Source: Bradyrhizobium sacchari (lineage in GTDB: Bacteria; Pseudomonadota; Alphaproteobacteria; Rhizobiales; Xanthobacteraceae). From it: a DNA stretch of 46,682 bases. The notes under the pieces were generated by a model. That model was not told the DNA's origin and ran no database searches. It worked only from the letters and a program-made list of their open reading frames with translations. A program made the translations under genes and the position numbers. Shown here piece by piece: positions 25,786 through 34,291 of this stretch (positions are counted from its first letter, which is position 1; each line of letters starts with the position of its first letter). The DNA is taken from positions 406,439-453,120 of the forward strand of contig NZ_LWIG01000026.1 in the NCBI RefSeq assembly GCF_002068095.1, in the 5' to 3' direction.

Positions 25786-26652
25786 TTAGTCCAAGACCTC
25801 GACGGTCGCGGAACGTCCCGCCACCAGTGACAAGGCTTCAGGCTCCGGGTCCAGCGCGATCCGCACCGGCACGCGCTGCGCGAGCCGCACCCAGCTAAAC
25901 GTCGGATTGACGTTGGCGAGCATGCTCGCGCCTTCCGCGCGGTCGCGGTCCTCGATGCCGGCGGCGATGCTCTCGACGTGACCCGTGAGCGTGGTCTTGT
26001 CGCCCATCAGGCGCACCTGCACCCTGTCGCCGACGCGGATGCGCGCGAGCTTGGTCTCCTCGAAATAGCCTTCGACATGCAACGTGTCGGTGTCGACCAG
26101 CGCCATCACGCCCTTCCCGGCCGCGACGTAGGCGCCGGGGCGCAGATCCATGTTGGTGATCACGCCGTTCACGGAGGCACGAACCTCGCTGCGGTCGAGG
26201 TTGAGCTGAGCCACTGCGCGGTCGGCGACGGCCGCCTCGAAGGCCGCCTTGGCCTGGAGCTGGGTGGCAAGCACCTGCTCCTGCTTCTGCTGCGAGACCG
26301 CATCGGTGGTCAGCGCGCTGTAGCGCTTGAGATCGGCATTGGCCTGGTCGAGCGTCGCCTGGTGGCCGGCCACCGCGGCATCCGCCTGCCGCAGCGCCAG
26401 CGCGAACCGCTCGCGGTCGATCCGGAACAGGACGTCGCCCCGGCGGACCTTCTGGTTGTCCTTGACCAGCACGTCGGTGACGAAGCCGGAGACGTCAGGG
26501 GCGACCTGGACCACATCGGCGCGGACGCGGCCGTCACGGGTCCAGGGCGATTCCATGTAATAGACCCAGAGTTCGCGTCCGACGACGAGCGCGGCAACGA
26601 CGGCAATGACGGTCAGCGCGATGCGGCCGAGCCAGGCAAGATTGCCCTTCAT
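25786..26652 (-). CDS. aaeA: HlyD/EmrA-family membrane fusion protein (AaeA-like)
   Basis: A 288-residue periplasmic adaptor with an N-terminal membrane anchor (about 8-30). Then comes YMESPWTRDGRVRADVVQVA, the signature stretch of the AaeA/YibH type. Lipoyl halves (PDVSGFVTDVLVKDNQ and SEVRASVNGVITN) flank an alpha-hairpin. It works with the FUSC-family AaeB-like permease encoded upstream to expel aromatic carboxylic acids in known systems. The start overlaps the DUF1656 stop by 4 bases, so translation is coupled. It is the last gene of the marR operon. Confidence 0.9.
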   Translation of the reverse strand: MKGNLAWLGRIALTVIAVVAALVVGRELWVYYMESPWTRDGRVRADVVQVAPDVSGFVTDVLVKDNQKVRRGDVLFRIDRERFALALRQADAAVAGHQATLDQANADLKRYSALTTDAVSQQKQEQVLATQLQAKAAFEAAVADRAVAQLNLDRSEVRASVNGVITNMDLRPGAYVAAGKGVMALVDTDTLHVEGYFEETKLARIRVGDRVQVRLMGDKTTLTGHVESIAAGIEDRDRAEGASMLANVNPTFSWVRLAQRVPVRIALDPEPEALSLVAGRSATVEVLD

Positions 26653-26855
26653 GTGACGTACTCCGAGAGATAGACGACGCCGCCGAGCAGGCAGACGAAG
26701 ATCGCGAAATCAAACAGCGCGCGGTGCCAGACCAGCCGGTAAAGGTCGAAGCGCTGCATGAGCCGGCGGAGAATCGCGCTGAGGACATAGGCGACGATGA
26801 TCCACAGCAGCAACGCCGGCACCAGCACGCCATAGATGTCGATCACATATCTCAT
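26649..26855 (-). CDS. aaeX: DUF1656 small membrane protein (AaeX-like)
   Basis: A 68-residue protein with two hydrophobic helices (VLVPALLLWIIVAYVLSAIL and ALFDFAIFVCLLGGVVYL) and the family start IDIYGV. DUF1656/AaeX proteins sit between the FUSC permease and the HlyD adaptor of aromatic acid efflux operons; their role is not clear. It overlaps both neighbours by 4 bases (26852-26855 and 26649-26652), which makes a tight translational chain. Confidence 0.9.
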   Translation of the reverse strand: MRYVIDIYGVLVPALLLWIIVAYVLSAILRRLMQRFDLYRLVWHRALFDFAIFVCLLGGVVYLSEYVT

Positions 26856-28900
26856 GCAGCAACACTCTCTGCGGGCGGCCGGTAGGCCGGCGCGTCCGGG
26901 AACAGGCCGCGCCTGATACCGACGAGGCCGATCAGGGCGTCCTCGCGCGCGCTGTCATTGGGGTCCTTCACTGCCTGGGCCAGCGCCCGGTCGACGCTTG
27001 TGAGCAGCCGGGCCGGCATGCCATCCCCCGCGTAGCTGCGGCACGCCTTGGCGAGCTGATCGAGCATGTCGTCGATGACGGCAATCGTGGATGCGGCCAG
27101 CCCATAGCGGGCGCGGCGCAGGTCGATGATGTTGATGCCGATGCGCAGCTGGACCAGGCTGTCGGCGTCGCGGCGGTCGCTCTCCGAGAGGAAGGCGATA
27201 CGCTGCACCAGGAGCCCGAGCCGGTGCAGCATGAGGCCGGCGAACTCCGCGCGATCGCGCTTGCCGCGCCGCTCGGCCGCGACCGCGAGCGTCTTCCAGT
27301 TCGACAGCACCAGCCGATTGGCGACCCACTCAGCTCCTACCCCGCGCGCGATCCGCGTCACGATCTCGGCAACGAGGACGCCGACGAAGAAGGCGACGGC
27401 GGAATTGGCGTAGGACGCAAAGTCTGCGCTGTAGGTCGACTGGATTGCCAGCAAGGTCGCCGTGTTCGCCGCAAGCGCCATGCCGGTGCCCGCCGTCGCC
27501 GGCCGGCTGATCAGGAAACCATAGAGCAGGAACGTCGGCGCCAGCGCGACAATCAGCACCTCGAGGTGGGAGATCGCAGGCACCAACGCGAACAGATAGA
27601 CAGCAACGACGATGATCGCGACCAGCGACCACAGGCCAAAGCTGCGGATGAAGCGCGCGGGCTCATCCTGCGCGGCGAAGAAGGAACACGCGACTGCCGC
27701 CATCATCGGCGCCGAGGCGCCGTCTGGCCAGCCGGTGCCGATCCAGAGCGCGCAGCAGATCAGGATGGCGGTGGCGGCGCCGGCCGCCGACCACAGCGCA
27801 AGGCCACGATCCCTGTGGCGCGCCGGCGCAGCGCCCGCCTCGGAATGGAACGCAAGGTCGAGCGTCGAAACGCTGCGGTTCGCGGCGATCGCCTCGGTCA
27901 GCTTGCGGCAGTCGCGCGAGAGGTCGACGAGTTCGCGCAGCCGCAACAGCAGGCTTGTTGTGATGATCCGTTCCCAGTCCGCGCTGTCGTCGAGCACCGC
28001 CTGCTGCTCCGCGATCGTGGCGCGGATCCGCTCGGCCGGTTGCCGTGCGCCGACGTCGCTCGCGACCCATTGCGCGAGGTCTCTCAGCAGCCGCTTCAGC
28101 TCGGGCTGCCGCCGCAGGGCTTCCTCGCCCAGCGCGGCCAGTCGATCCTCGATCGAGGCGATCACGGGCAGCAGCGTCAACATCCGGAGCCGGATTTCGC
28201 CGAGGCCGGTCACGGCATTGCGGTCGGTCAACCGGTCGTAGGCAAGATGGGTGGAGAGCGTGTCGATCTCGACGATGTCGGTCGCAAGCTTGAGGCGCTG
28301 GCCGCGGCGGGTCTCGCCAGTGCCCTCGCGCAGCAGCACGACCTGGCTGAGGCGGCGCGAATCCAATAGCCAGCTCTCGACGCGATGGGCAACCGCGGGC
28401 GCGACGCTGCGGGGAAACACGATGGTCGAGACCAGGCTGGCGCAGATGATGCCGAGGGAGATTTCCTCGAGCCTTGCCACGGCGGTATCGAAGATGGCGC
28501 CGGGCTCGGAGACCGCCGGAAAACCGATCAGCGCCACCGTGTACCCGGCCAGCATGAAGACGTAGCTGCGCGGCGTGCCGTCAAGCAGTGACAGATAGAG
28601 GCAAAGCCCGACCCACAGCGCGATGGCGAGGCAGAGCAGTTCCGGCGCGTCGATCAGGTTCGGCACCAGCGCCACCGTCATGACGGCACCGACCAGCGTG
28701 CCCATCACGCGGAAGAACGCTTTCGAGCTGGTGGCCCCCGCCAGCGGCTGCGAGGTGATGTAGACGGTCGCCATCGCCCAATAGGGCCGCGGCAGGTCCA
28801 TCGCAAGCGCGATGACGAGCGCCAGCATCGACGCGGCGAACGTCTTCAAAGCAAAAATGAGGTCCGCGTGGCGGACCAGGAACGGCTCGTCTGCGCGCAT
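26852..28900 (-). CDS. aaeB: FUSC-family inner-membrane transporter (AaeB-like)
   Basis: A 682-residue permease with the family's two membrane halves (about 15-165 and 365-510). Each half contains the fusaric-acid-resistance pattern (WAMATVYITSQPLAGATSSK and then RVMGTLVGA in the first), and each is followed by a cytoplasmic helical part. Related proteins export hydroxylated aromatic carboxylic acids or fusaric acid with an AaeA-type adaptor. It starts 2 bases after the marR stop, with GAGGCGAG as ribosome binding site inside marR, and its stop overlaps the DUF1656 start. The substrate is not known. Confidence 0.9.
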   Translation of the reverse strand: MRADEPFLVRHADLIFALKTFAASMLALVIALAMDLPRPYWAMATVYITSQPLAGATSSKAFFRVMGTLVGAVMTVALVPNLIDAPELLCLAIALWVGLCLYLSLLDGTPRSYVFMLAGYTVALIGFPAVSEPGAIFDTAVARLEEISLGIICASLVSTIVFPRSVAPAVAHRVESWLLDSRRLSQVVLLREGTGETRRGQRLKLATDIVEIDTLSTHLAYDRLTDRNAVTGLGEIRLRMLTLLPVIASIEDRLAALGEEALRRQPELKRLLRDLAQWVASDVGARQPAERIRATIAEQQAVLDDSADWERIITTSLLLRLRELVDLSRDCRKLTEAIAANRSVSTLDLAFHSEAGAAPARHRDRGLALWSAAGAATAILICCALWIGTGWPDGASAPMMAAVACSFFAAQDEPARFIRSFGLWSLVAIIVVAVYLFALVPAISHLEVLIVALAPTFLLYGFLISRPATAGTGMALAANTATLLAIQSTYSADFASYANSAVAFFVGVLVAEIVTRIARGVGAEWVANRLVLSNWKTLAVAAERRGKRDRAEFAGLMLHRLGLLVQRIAFLSESDRRDADSLVQLRIGINIIDLRRARYGLAASTIAVIDDMLDQLAKACRSYAGDGMPARLLTSVDRALAQAVKDPNDSAREDALIGLVGIRRGLFPDAPAYRPPAESVAA

Positions 28901-28902
28901 GG

Positions 28903-29391
28903 CTATCTCGCCTCGGGACCAGTCTTCCCGGAACCAGTCTCGGGGTCTTGCAGGCGACTGGCCCGCTGTTCGATGCGCTGGAGAGTCTTGAATGTTATCG
29001 CAAGTTCCTCAGGCGCGATATCCTTCAGGAGGCTGGCCCTCACCCGGCGCAGGACGCGGTTGGTCTGCTCGACCTTGGCCATGCCCGCTTTCGTCAAATG
29101 TAGCGTTTTGGCACGACGGTCGGTCGGGTCTTCGCGACGTTCGACCAGGCCCTCGGCCTGGAGCAGATCGATCAGGCGCACCAGCGACGGCCCCTCGATG
29201 CCGAGTTCGTCCGCGAGCACACCTTGCCGGACATTCTCGCCCTGGCGCGACAGAACCAGCAGCGGAATCGCGGTCGCATAGGACAGGCCGTGCTCGGACA
29301 GGGCAGAATCCGACTCGCGCCGCCATATCCGCCCCAGGCGCGCGATCAGCCGGCCGATTTCGGCGTGGATATGAGCCTGCGAGGGAGCCAT
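28903..29391 (-). CDS. MarR-family transcriptional regulator
   Basis: A 162-residue winged-helix regulator. The HTH is around LSYATAIPLLVLSRQGENVR and QGVLADELGIEGPSLVRLID, followed by the wing GLVERREDPTDRRAKTLHLT and dimer helices. I take ATG 29391 as the start; a GTG at 29409 is in frame but lies in the operator. There is no ribosome binding site before 29391, and the predicted transcript begins about there, so the message may be leaderless. It heads the FUSC/DUF1656/HlyD efflux operon and is divergent from an MFS exporter, so it probably represses both in response to an aromatic acid (inference). Confidence 0.9.
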   Translation of the reverse strand: MAPSQAHIHAEIGRLIARLGRIWRRESDSALSEHGLSYATAIPLLVLSRQGENVRQGVLADELGIEGPSLVRLIDLLQAEGLVERREDPTDRRAKTLHLTKAGMAKVEQTNRVLRRVRASLLKDIAPEELAITFKTLQRIEQRASRLQDPETGSGKTGPEAR

Positions 29392-29397
29392 GCAAAT

Positions 29398-29426
29398 TAG
29401 ATAGGACACAAACTATTAGTTTGCAA
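29398..29426 (-). promoter_or_regulatory. marR promoter with overlapping palindromic operator
   Basis: On the minus strand TTGCAA (29426-29421) and TATCTA (29403-29398) are separated by 17 bases, a good sigma-70-type promoter. Within it the perfect palindrome CAAACTATTAGTTTG (29409-29423) covers most of the spacer, the expected place for a repressor. Transcription should begin about 29391, the A of the marR start codon. Confidence 0.65.
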
Positions 29427-29482
29427 CTATATACCCCGGCATCGCAGCGGCGATCACGCAGAAGATAACGAGGACGGGCGCC

Positions 29483-30709
29483 ATGGGACCGGGTTCCCCG
29501 GCACGTGCAGCGGAAACGATGGCCGGCCACGGCGCGCTGACGCTGGTCCCGACCTTCGTCGTCGTGGCCGTGGATGCCACCGGGATGGGGATCATCCTGC
29601 CACTGTTGCCGTTCTATTCGCAGCGCCTCGGCGCCACGCCGTTCCTGCTCGGCGCGCTGATCTCGGCCTATGCCGTCTGCCAGCTCATCGCCGGTCCGGT
29701 GGTCGGGATTCTCTCGGACCGCTACGGACGGCGGAAGGTCTTGCTCGTCAGCCAGATCGGGACGCTCGCCGGATTCGTCCTGCTGGCTCTCGCCGGCAAT
29801 CTCGCGCTCGTCTTTCTAGCCCGGATCATCGACGGCCTGACATCAGGCAACATCTCGGTCGCGCATGCCTATGCCGCCGAGCATAGCGCGCCCGCGACGC
29901 GCAAGCAGGCGCTGGGCATGACCAGCGGGGCGATCGGGACCGGGCTCCTGCTCGGCCCGGCGCTGTCGAGCCTCCTCGTGCATTACGGCCAGACCGCACC
30001 GGTATGGGCCGCCGCCGCGCTTTCGCTGATCAGCGTCGTCGCGACGATCGCCCTGCTCCCGCCCGATCATCCGGCGTCCGAACCGCTCTACCAGCATCGC
30101 GTGCCCGAGCCGACGCTGACGCGCAGCCTGTTCGGCATGCACTACGCCTGGCGGCTGCTCGGCCTGCTCATCGTGTTCTTCTTCGTCAACTCGATGTTCC
30201 TCTCGCAGATCGGCTTATTCCTGTCGGCGCGGTTCTCCTGGGACGGCCGTGCCTTCGGCGCGCGCGAGCTCGGCTGGATCTTTGCTTACGCCGGCTTCAT
30301 CAACATGGTCGTGCAGGGCCTTCTGATGACACGCGTGAACCTCATCGCATCCGACCGCAGCATCGTGATGGCGGCATTCGCCTGCATGACCCTCGGCTTT
30401 GCAGGTCTTGGGGCCGAGAACAATGTCGGCCTGCTCGTGGTCAACCTGACGCTGATCATCGTCGGCACCATGTTTGCGCGCAGCACGCTGACGGCGGAAT
30501 TGTCGCGCTCGACCGCGATCAACCGCCAGGGCATGATCATGGGCCTCAACCAGTCGCTGATGTCAGGCGCGAATATCAGCGCCCCGCTCCTGAGCGGCGC
30601 GCTGATCGGTCATCGGCTGTTCGTCCCTTGGGCGCTTGTCATGGCCGCGATCGCGGCAGTCGGCGCGGCACTGGCCGGCCAGCTGCTCGACACGCAGCGG
30701 GCGCGTTGA
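29483..30709 (+). CDS. MFS efflux transporter (TetA/Bcr-like, 12 TM)
   Basis: A 408-residue major facilitator with about twelve hydrophobic segments. The loop 2-3 signature GILSDRYGRRKVLL is intact, the first helix has DATGMGIILPLLPFY typical of drug:proton antiporters, and helix 5 contains GAIGTGLLLGPALSSLL with the antiporter G-x-x-x-G-P-x-x-G-like motif. GAGGACGG precedes the ATG. It is divergent from marR across about 90 bases that contain the marR operator, so the two export systems are likely co-regulated. The substrate is not known. Confidence 0.9.
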   Translation: MGPGSPARAAETMAGHGALTLVPTFVVVAVDATGMGIILPLLPFYSQRLGATPFLLGALISAYAVCQLIAGPVVGILSDRYGRRKVLLVSQIGTLAGFVLLALAGNLALVFLARIIDGLTSGNISVAHAYAAEHSAPATRKQALGMTSGAIGTGLLLGPALSSLLVHYGQTAPVWAAAALSLISVVATIALLPPDHPASEPLYQHRVPEPTLTRSLFGMHYAWRLLGLLIVFFFVNSMFLSQIGLFLSARFSWDGRAFGARELGWIFAYAGFINMVVQGLLMTRVNLIASDRSIVMAAFACMTLGFAGLGAENNVGLLVVNLTLIIVGTMFARSTLTAELSRSTAINRQGMIMGLNQSLMSGANISAPLLSGALIGHRLFVPWALVMAAIAAVGAALAGQLLDTQRAR

Positions 30710-30719
30710 CGCCCTCGCC

Positions 30720-31628
30720 TCAATTCACCACGTACACCTCAGGATCAAAGCTCGAGCTCGGCTTCTTGAAAGCGTTGCGCAAGGCCGGCGACATCGGGAC
30801 GTTGTAGTTGAGGCCGTTTGGCGGCGTCGGCGATTCCAGCCATTTCCGATAGAGCACCTCGATCTCCGGGCTCGCATAAAGCTCTGCGGTGGCGCGGTCG
30901 GCGAGCGCCTTGAACGGCGCGTCCTCCCGCCGCAGCATGATCCCGAAGGGCTCGGCCTTCGCAAACGTCTCCTCGCTGATCATGAACAGGCCCGGCTCCT
31001 TCGAGCGCGCAATGGCGACCGCGAGCTGGACGTCGTCGAGCGCGTAGGCCTGCGCGCGATCGGTCTCGAGCAACAGGAACGCTTCGGCCTGATCCACCGC
31101 CGGCATGATCCTGATGCCGAGATTGCGCTCGGTATTAACCTTGGCGAGCTGGTTCAGGTTGACCGAGCCCGCCACCGCCGTGACCGCCTTGCCCTTGAGA
31201 TCGTCGATGGTGTTGATGTTCGCGGCCTTCTTGGCTGCAAATCGGGTCGCGCTGAGGAAATGCGTGTTGGTGAAGGCGACCTGCTTCTGGCGGTCGGCGT
31301 TGTTGGTGGTCGCCGAGCAATGCAGGTCGAGCGTGCCGTTGACCATCAGCGGGATGCGGTTCGACGACGTCACCGCGAGAGTCTCGACGGAAATGTCGGG
31401 CATGCCGAGCTGTTTCTTCACCGCATCGACGATCCTGAGGCAGATGTCCATGGCAAAGCCGACCGGCTTCTGGTTCCCGTCGAGATAGCTGAACGGGACG
31501 GAGGCCTCCTGATAGCCCAGCGTGATCTTCCTGGTCTCCTTCACCTTCTGGAGGGTGCCCGTGAGGTCTTCGGCTGAAGCTGCGCCGGCAAGACATGTCA
31601 CGGCCAGAAAAATGGCGGGAAGACGCAT
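30720..31628 (-). CDS. ABC transporter substrate-binding protein, polar amino acid type (GltI-like)
   Basis: A 302-residue periplasmic binding protein of the SBP_bac_3 fold. A signal peptide covers about 1-19 (ends GAASA). The mature part has the family motifs ITLGYQEASVPFSYLDGNQK, then VGFAMDICLRIVDAVKKQLG and DLKGKAVTAVAGSVNLNQLA. It resembles glutamate/aspartate-binding proteins. No permease or ATPase gene for this class is adjacent, so it is an orphan receptor or shares another system's membrane parts. ATG 31628 has AGGAG upstream. Its stop lies 10 bases from the end of the convergent MFS gene. Confidence 0.9.
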   Translation of the reverse strand: MRLPAIFLAVTCLAGAASAEDLTGTLQKVKETRKITLGYQEASVPFSYLDGNQKPVGFAMDICLRIVDAVKKQLGMPDISVETLAVTSSNRIPLMVNGTLDLHCSATTNNADRQKQVAFTNTHFLSATRFAAKKAANINTIDDLKGKAVTAVAGSVNLNQLAKVNTERNLGIRIMPAVDQAEAFLLLETDRAQAYALDDVQLAVAIARSKEPGLFMISEETFAKAEPFGIMLRREDAPFKALADRATAELYASPEIEVLYRKWLESPTPPNGLNYNVPMSPALRNAFKKPSSSFDPEVYVVN

Positions 31629-31770
31629 TGGAGGGCTCCTAAAGGGGGTCATGGACCGGTGTCCAGACACAATTGCGGAGCTGATAGCGCATAGATGCCC
31701 CGGGCGCCAGACGAGGCAGGTTTTACCAGCTATCGTCTTTTTATATACATCCCGGTCGAGGTCAGCCGCC

Positions 31771-33210
31771 TCATTGACAGGTCAGCTGCTGCTCGAACCA
31801 GCCGCCTAGCCGTTGCGACAGCGGAGGCCACAACCGCCGGAAGCTTTCGAGCTTGCCGACATTGGCGCGGTACATGTCCCGCAACTCCCGTTCGATGGCC
31901 GGCAGGTCGACGCCCAGGCAGCCCCCGTCCCGCGCGACCGACTTGCCGGCGACGACGACCTCCTGCACCAGCGAGGCGTTGCCGCGCGCGAACAGCAGCG
32001 CCATGGGATCGACCGGCATGATCCGGTCGCGATCGAGCCGCACGAGATCGATCACAACGTAGTCGGCGGGGTTGCCGGCAGCGAGCTCCCCGCTTCCCGG
32101 CGCGCCGGTCGCGCGGCGACCGTTGCGGATGGCGTGCGAAAACATCTCGGCTGGTGTCCATGTCGCCTTGAAGCCGAGGCCGCCATGAGCCATCTGCACC
32201 AGCCGCATTTCGCGCAGGATATCGTCGTCCTCATCCAGCGCCAACCCGTCCACGCCGACAGCGATGGCGCAGCCGCATTTGTGTGCGGCGGCGATCGGCG
32301 CGAGGCCCGAGCGCAGGTGCATGTTCGAGCTGAAATTGGTGACGATGCGCGCGCCGGAAGCCGCGATCATTTCGAGCTCGTCGGGGCGGGCGTGAATGCA
32401 GTGCGCCAGCGTCAGCCGCTCGGAGAGAAAGCCCACATCGCGCAGCCAGCGCACCATGTCGGGAAAGTGCTGGTCGGCCCAAGCGCGCTGGTGCACGGTT
32501 TCCAGGAGATGCATGTGGATGCGCCGGCCGATCCGGGCGGAGTTCTCCGCCACCGCTTCCAGCAGCGGCTTCGAGCACCATTGCACGCCGGCAGGCCCGA
32601 GCTGCACGTCCACCATCGGGCCGGCGATCCCTGCGGCAATGGCGTCAGTCAGCTCGATATACGCCTTGGGCGACATCGGCGCGCGAACGAAGAGATCCTC
32701 GATGGTCTTGCGGTCATCCCCGGGAAGTCCCGAAAGCACCGACTCGGCGTCACCGTAGACGATCGGATTCTGGTCGCGCACCGCCAGCGCAAAGGCGATG
32801 CGGATGCCGACGTCGGACGCAGCCTTCGCGATGGCCTTGGCCTCGTCGACCAGCGGCATCGTCCCGCTCGGCCGAGTGTAGTGCACCATCATGGCGGCAC
32901 AGCCTGCCCTGGCCGAACGGGCCAACGCGGATGCTGCGGTCAGATAAGGATCAACAGGCGTGCCGAGCGCCGCGCGCAGGATCCAGCTTTCCAGGGGCAT
33001 GCCGACCGCGCCGAAGGACGACGCGGTGGCGCGAGCATGGTCATGGGCGTTGACGAAAGCCGGGATGACGAACGAACGAGAACCGCTGGCGGCCCCCGCG
33101 GCTTCCGAGATATCGGTGATGACGCCGCCGTCGTGCCGCAGCACGACATTGTCGCTGACGCCGCGGTCAGGGCCAAGGAACAGGCTGGCGGCCGATATCT
33201 CCGTGGCCAT
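31771..33210 (-). CDS. Amidohydrolase (TRZ/ATZ/guanine deaminase-like)
   Basis: A 479-residue metal-dependent hydrolase with a complete active-site set for deaminase-type members: H56-x-H58 (NAHDH), H234 and E237 (HMHLLET), H270 (LAHCIH), and D321 (VGVDGLALDED). Known relatives deaminate or dechlorinate purines, triazines and other N-heterocycles. It is the last gene of the ABC importer operon, 16 bases after the binding protein gene, which strongly suggests that it acts on the imported compound. GGAG precedes ATG 33210; the in-frame extension to 33336 is discounted because it overlaps the binding protein gene. Confidence 0.9.
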   Translation of the reverse strand: MATEISAASLFLGPDRGVSDNVVLRHDGGVITDISEAAGAASGSRSFVIPAFVNAHDHARATASSFGAVGMPLESWILRAALGTPVDPYLTAASALARSARAGCAAMMVHYTRPSGTMPLVDEAKAIAKAASDVGIRIAFALAVRDQNPIVYGDAESVLSGLPGDDRKTIEDLFVRAPMSPKAYIELTDAIAAGIAGPMVDVQLGPAGVQWCSKPLLEAVAENSARIGRRIHMHLLETVHQRAWADQHFPDMVRWLRDVGFLSERLTLAHCIHARPDELEMIAASGARIVTNFSSNMHLRSGLAPIAAAHKCGCAIAVGVDGLALDEDDDILREMRLVQMAHGGLGFKATWTPAEMFSHAIRNGRRATGAPGSGELAAGNPADYVVIDLVRLDRDRIMPVDPMALLFARGNASLVQEVVVAGKSVARDGGCLGVDLPAIERELRDMYRANVGKLESFRRLWPPLSQRLGGWFEQQLTCQ

Positions 33211-33226
33211 GACGGTCTCTCCAAGA

Positions 33227-34252
33227 TCAGTTGGCAGTATACACCAGCTCCCGCTCCGCGCGCGGCGGCAGGAATTCGCGCGAGAACACCTCTGCCGGCG
33301 TTGGTGCGCGCGCCAGCTGATAGCCCTCGACCACAATGCCGATGGCGCGGGTCATGCGGTCGTCCTTGATGTCGCCGATGCCGATCTCCCTCATCTCGGG
33401 CGAGACAATCAGCTTCTCGAAGGAATATTGCAGCCGGCGTTTCTCGACATCGGCATTGATGAGATTGTCGTAGTTCAGCGCCGCCTTCATGCCCGCGTTC
33501 TGGTCCTTGGCGACCGCGATCGCGCCTTTGTTGATGGCGCGGACAAGGCCAGCGACGGCCTTCGGGTTCGACGCCAGAAGCTTACGGGAGACCATCACGC
33601 CGTTGGAATAGAGGTCGAGGCCGTATTCACCGAACGAGAACCATTTGAAATCCTTGTCCGGGTCCTGGCGGTTCAGCACCAGGTTGAAGTAGCTGGTGAT
33701 GTTGAAGACGAGCGCCGCGTCGATGTCGCCCTTGATCAGCATCGGCTCCTGCAGGTTCGGCGCCATGTTGGAGATCTTGATCTTCTCGCCGTCGAGCCCG
33801 TTCTTGCGCGTGAACACTGGCAACAGGCGCGTCGTCGGCGTGCCCTGCGCGCCGCCGAGGGTGTGACCCTCGAAATCCTTGATGGTGTTGATGCCACTGG
33901 TCTTCTTGGCGACGATCGCGAACGGCGGCTGGTTCCACATCATGTAGACCATGACGGGCGCCTCTTGCGGCTTGGTCGAGGCGTTCTGGATGATCGCGTT
34001 GACGTCGCCGAAGCCGGCATCATAGGCGCCGGACATGACGCGCGTGACGGTGGCGCCGGAACCTTCCCCCTGATCGATGACGACGTTGAGGCCTTCTTCT
34101 TTGAAGTAGCCGTTGTCCTTGGCATAGAAGAACGCGGCGTCGCTGCCCTGCGTCTTCCAGCCCAGCGTGAACTTGATCGTGGTTTCCTCGGCCACGGCAG
34201 CGCCCGTGGACAGGGCTAATCCCAGCAGCGCGGCAGTTACTTTTCTCAACAT
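33227..34252 (-). CDS. ABC transporter substrate-binding protein (NMT1/THI5/SsuA-like)
   Basis: A 341-residue periplasmic protein with signal peptide (about 1-21, AAVA). NMT1-like motifs are present: IKFTLGWKTQGSDAAFFYAK, DNGYFKEEGLNVVIDQGEG, then GFGDVNAIIQNA, MVYMMWNQPPFAIVAKKTSG and LGGAQGTPTTRLLP. Members bind pyrimidine precursors, sulfonates, nitrate or aromatic acids. The neighbouring amidohydrolase argues for an N-containing ring compound or amide (inference). GAGGAGG lies 5-6 bases before the ATG. It follows the permease gene by 39 bases. Confidence 0.92.
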   Translation of the reverse strand: MLRKVTAALLGLALSTGAAVAEETTIKFTLGWKTQGSDAAFFYAKDNGYFKEEGLNVVIDQGEGSGATVTRVMSGAYDAGFGDVNAIIQNASTKPQEAPVMVYMMWNQPPFAIVAKKTSGINTIKDFEGHTLGGAQGTPTTRLLPVFTRKNGLDGEKIKISNMAPNLQEPMLIKGDIDAALVFNITSYFNLVLNRQDPDKDFKWFSFGEYGLDLYSNGVMVSRKLLASNPKAVAGLVRAINKGAIAVAKDQNAGMKAALNYDNLINADVEKRRLQYSFEKLIVSPEMREIGIGDIKDDRMTRAIGIVVEGYQLARAPTPAEVFSREFLPPRAERELVYTAN

Positions 34253-34291
34253 CGAGACCTCCTCAGCTTCGTTGCGTGACGGTTTGAGACA

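Noticed and set aside
27224..28369. 381-codon ORF on the plus strand
   Set aside because: Antisense shadow of the FUSC permease; arginine-rich composition and no recognisable motif.
31813..33369. 518-codon ORF on the plus strand
   Set aside because: Antisense shadow of the amidohydrolase, whose active-site motifs are complete on the other strand.
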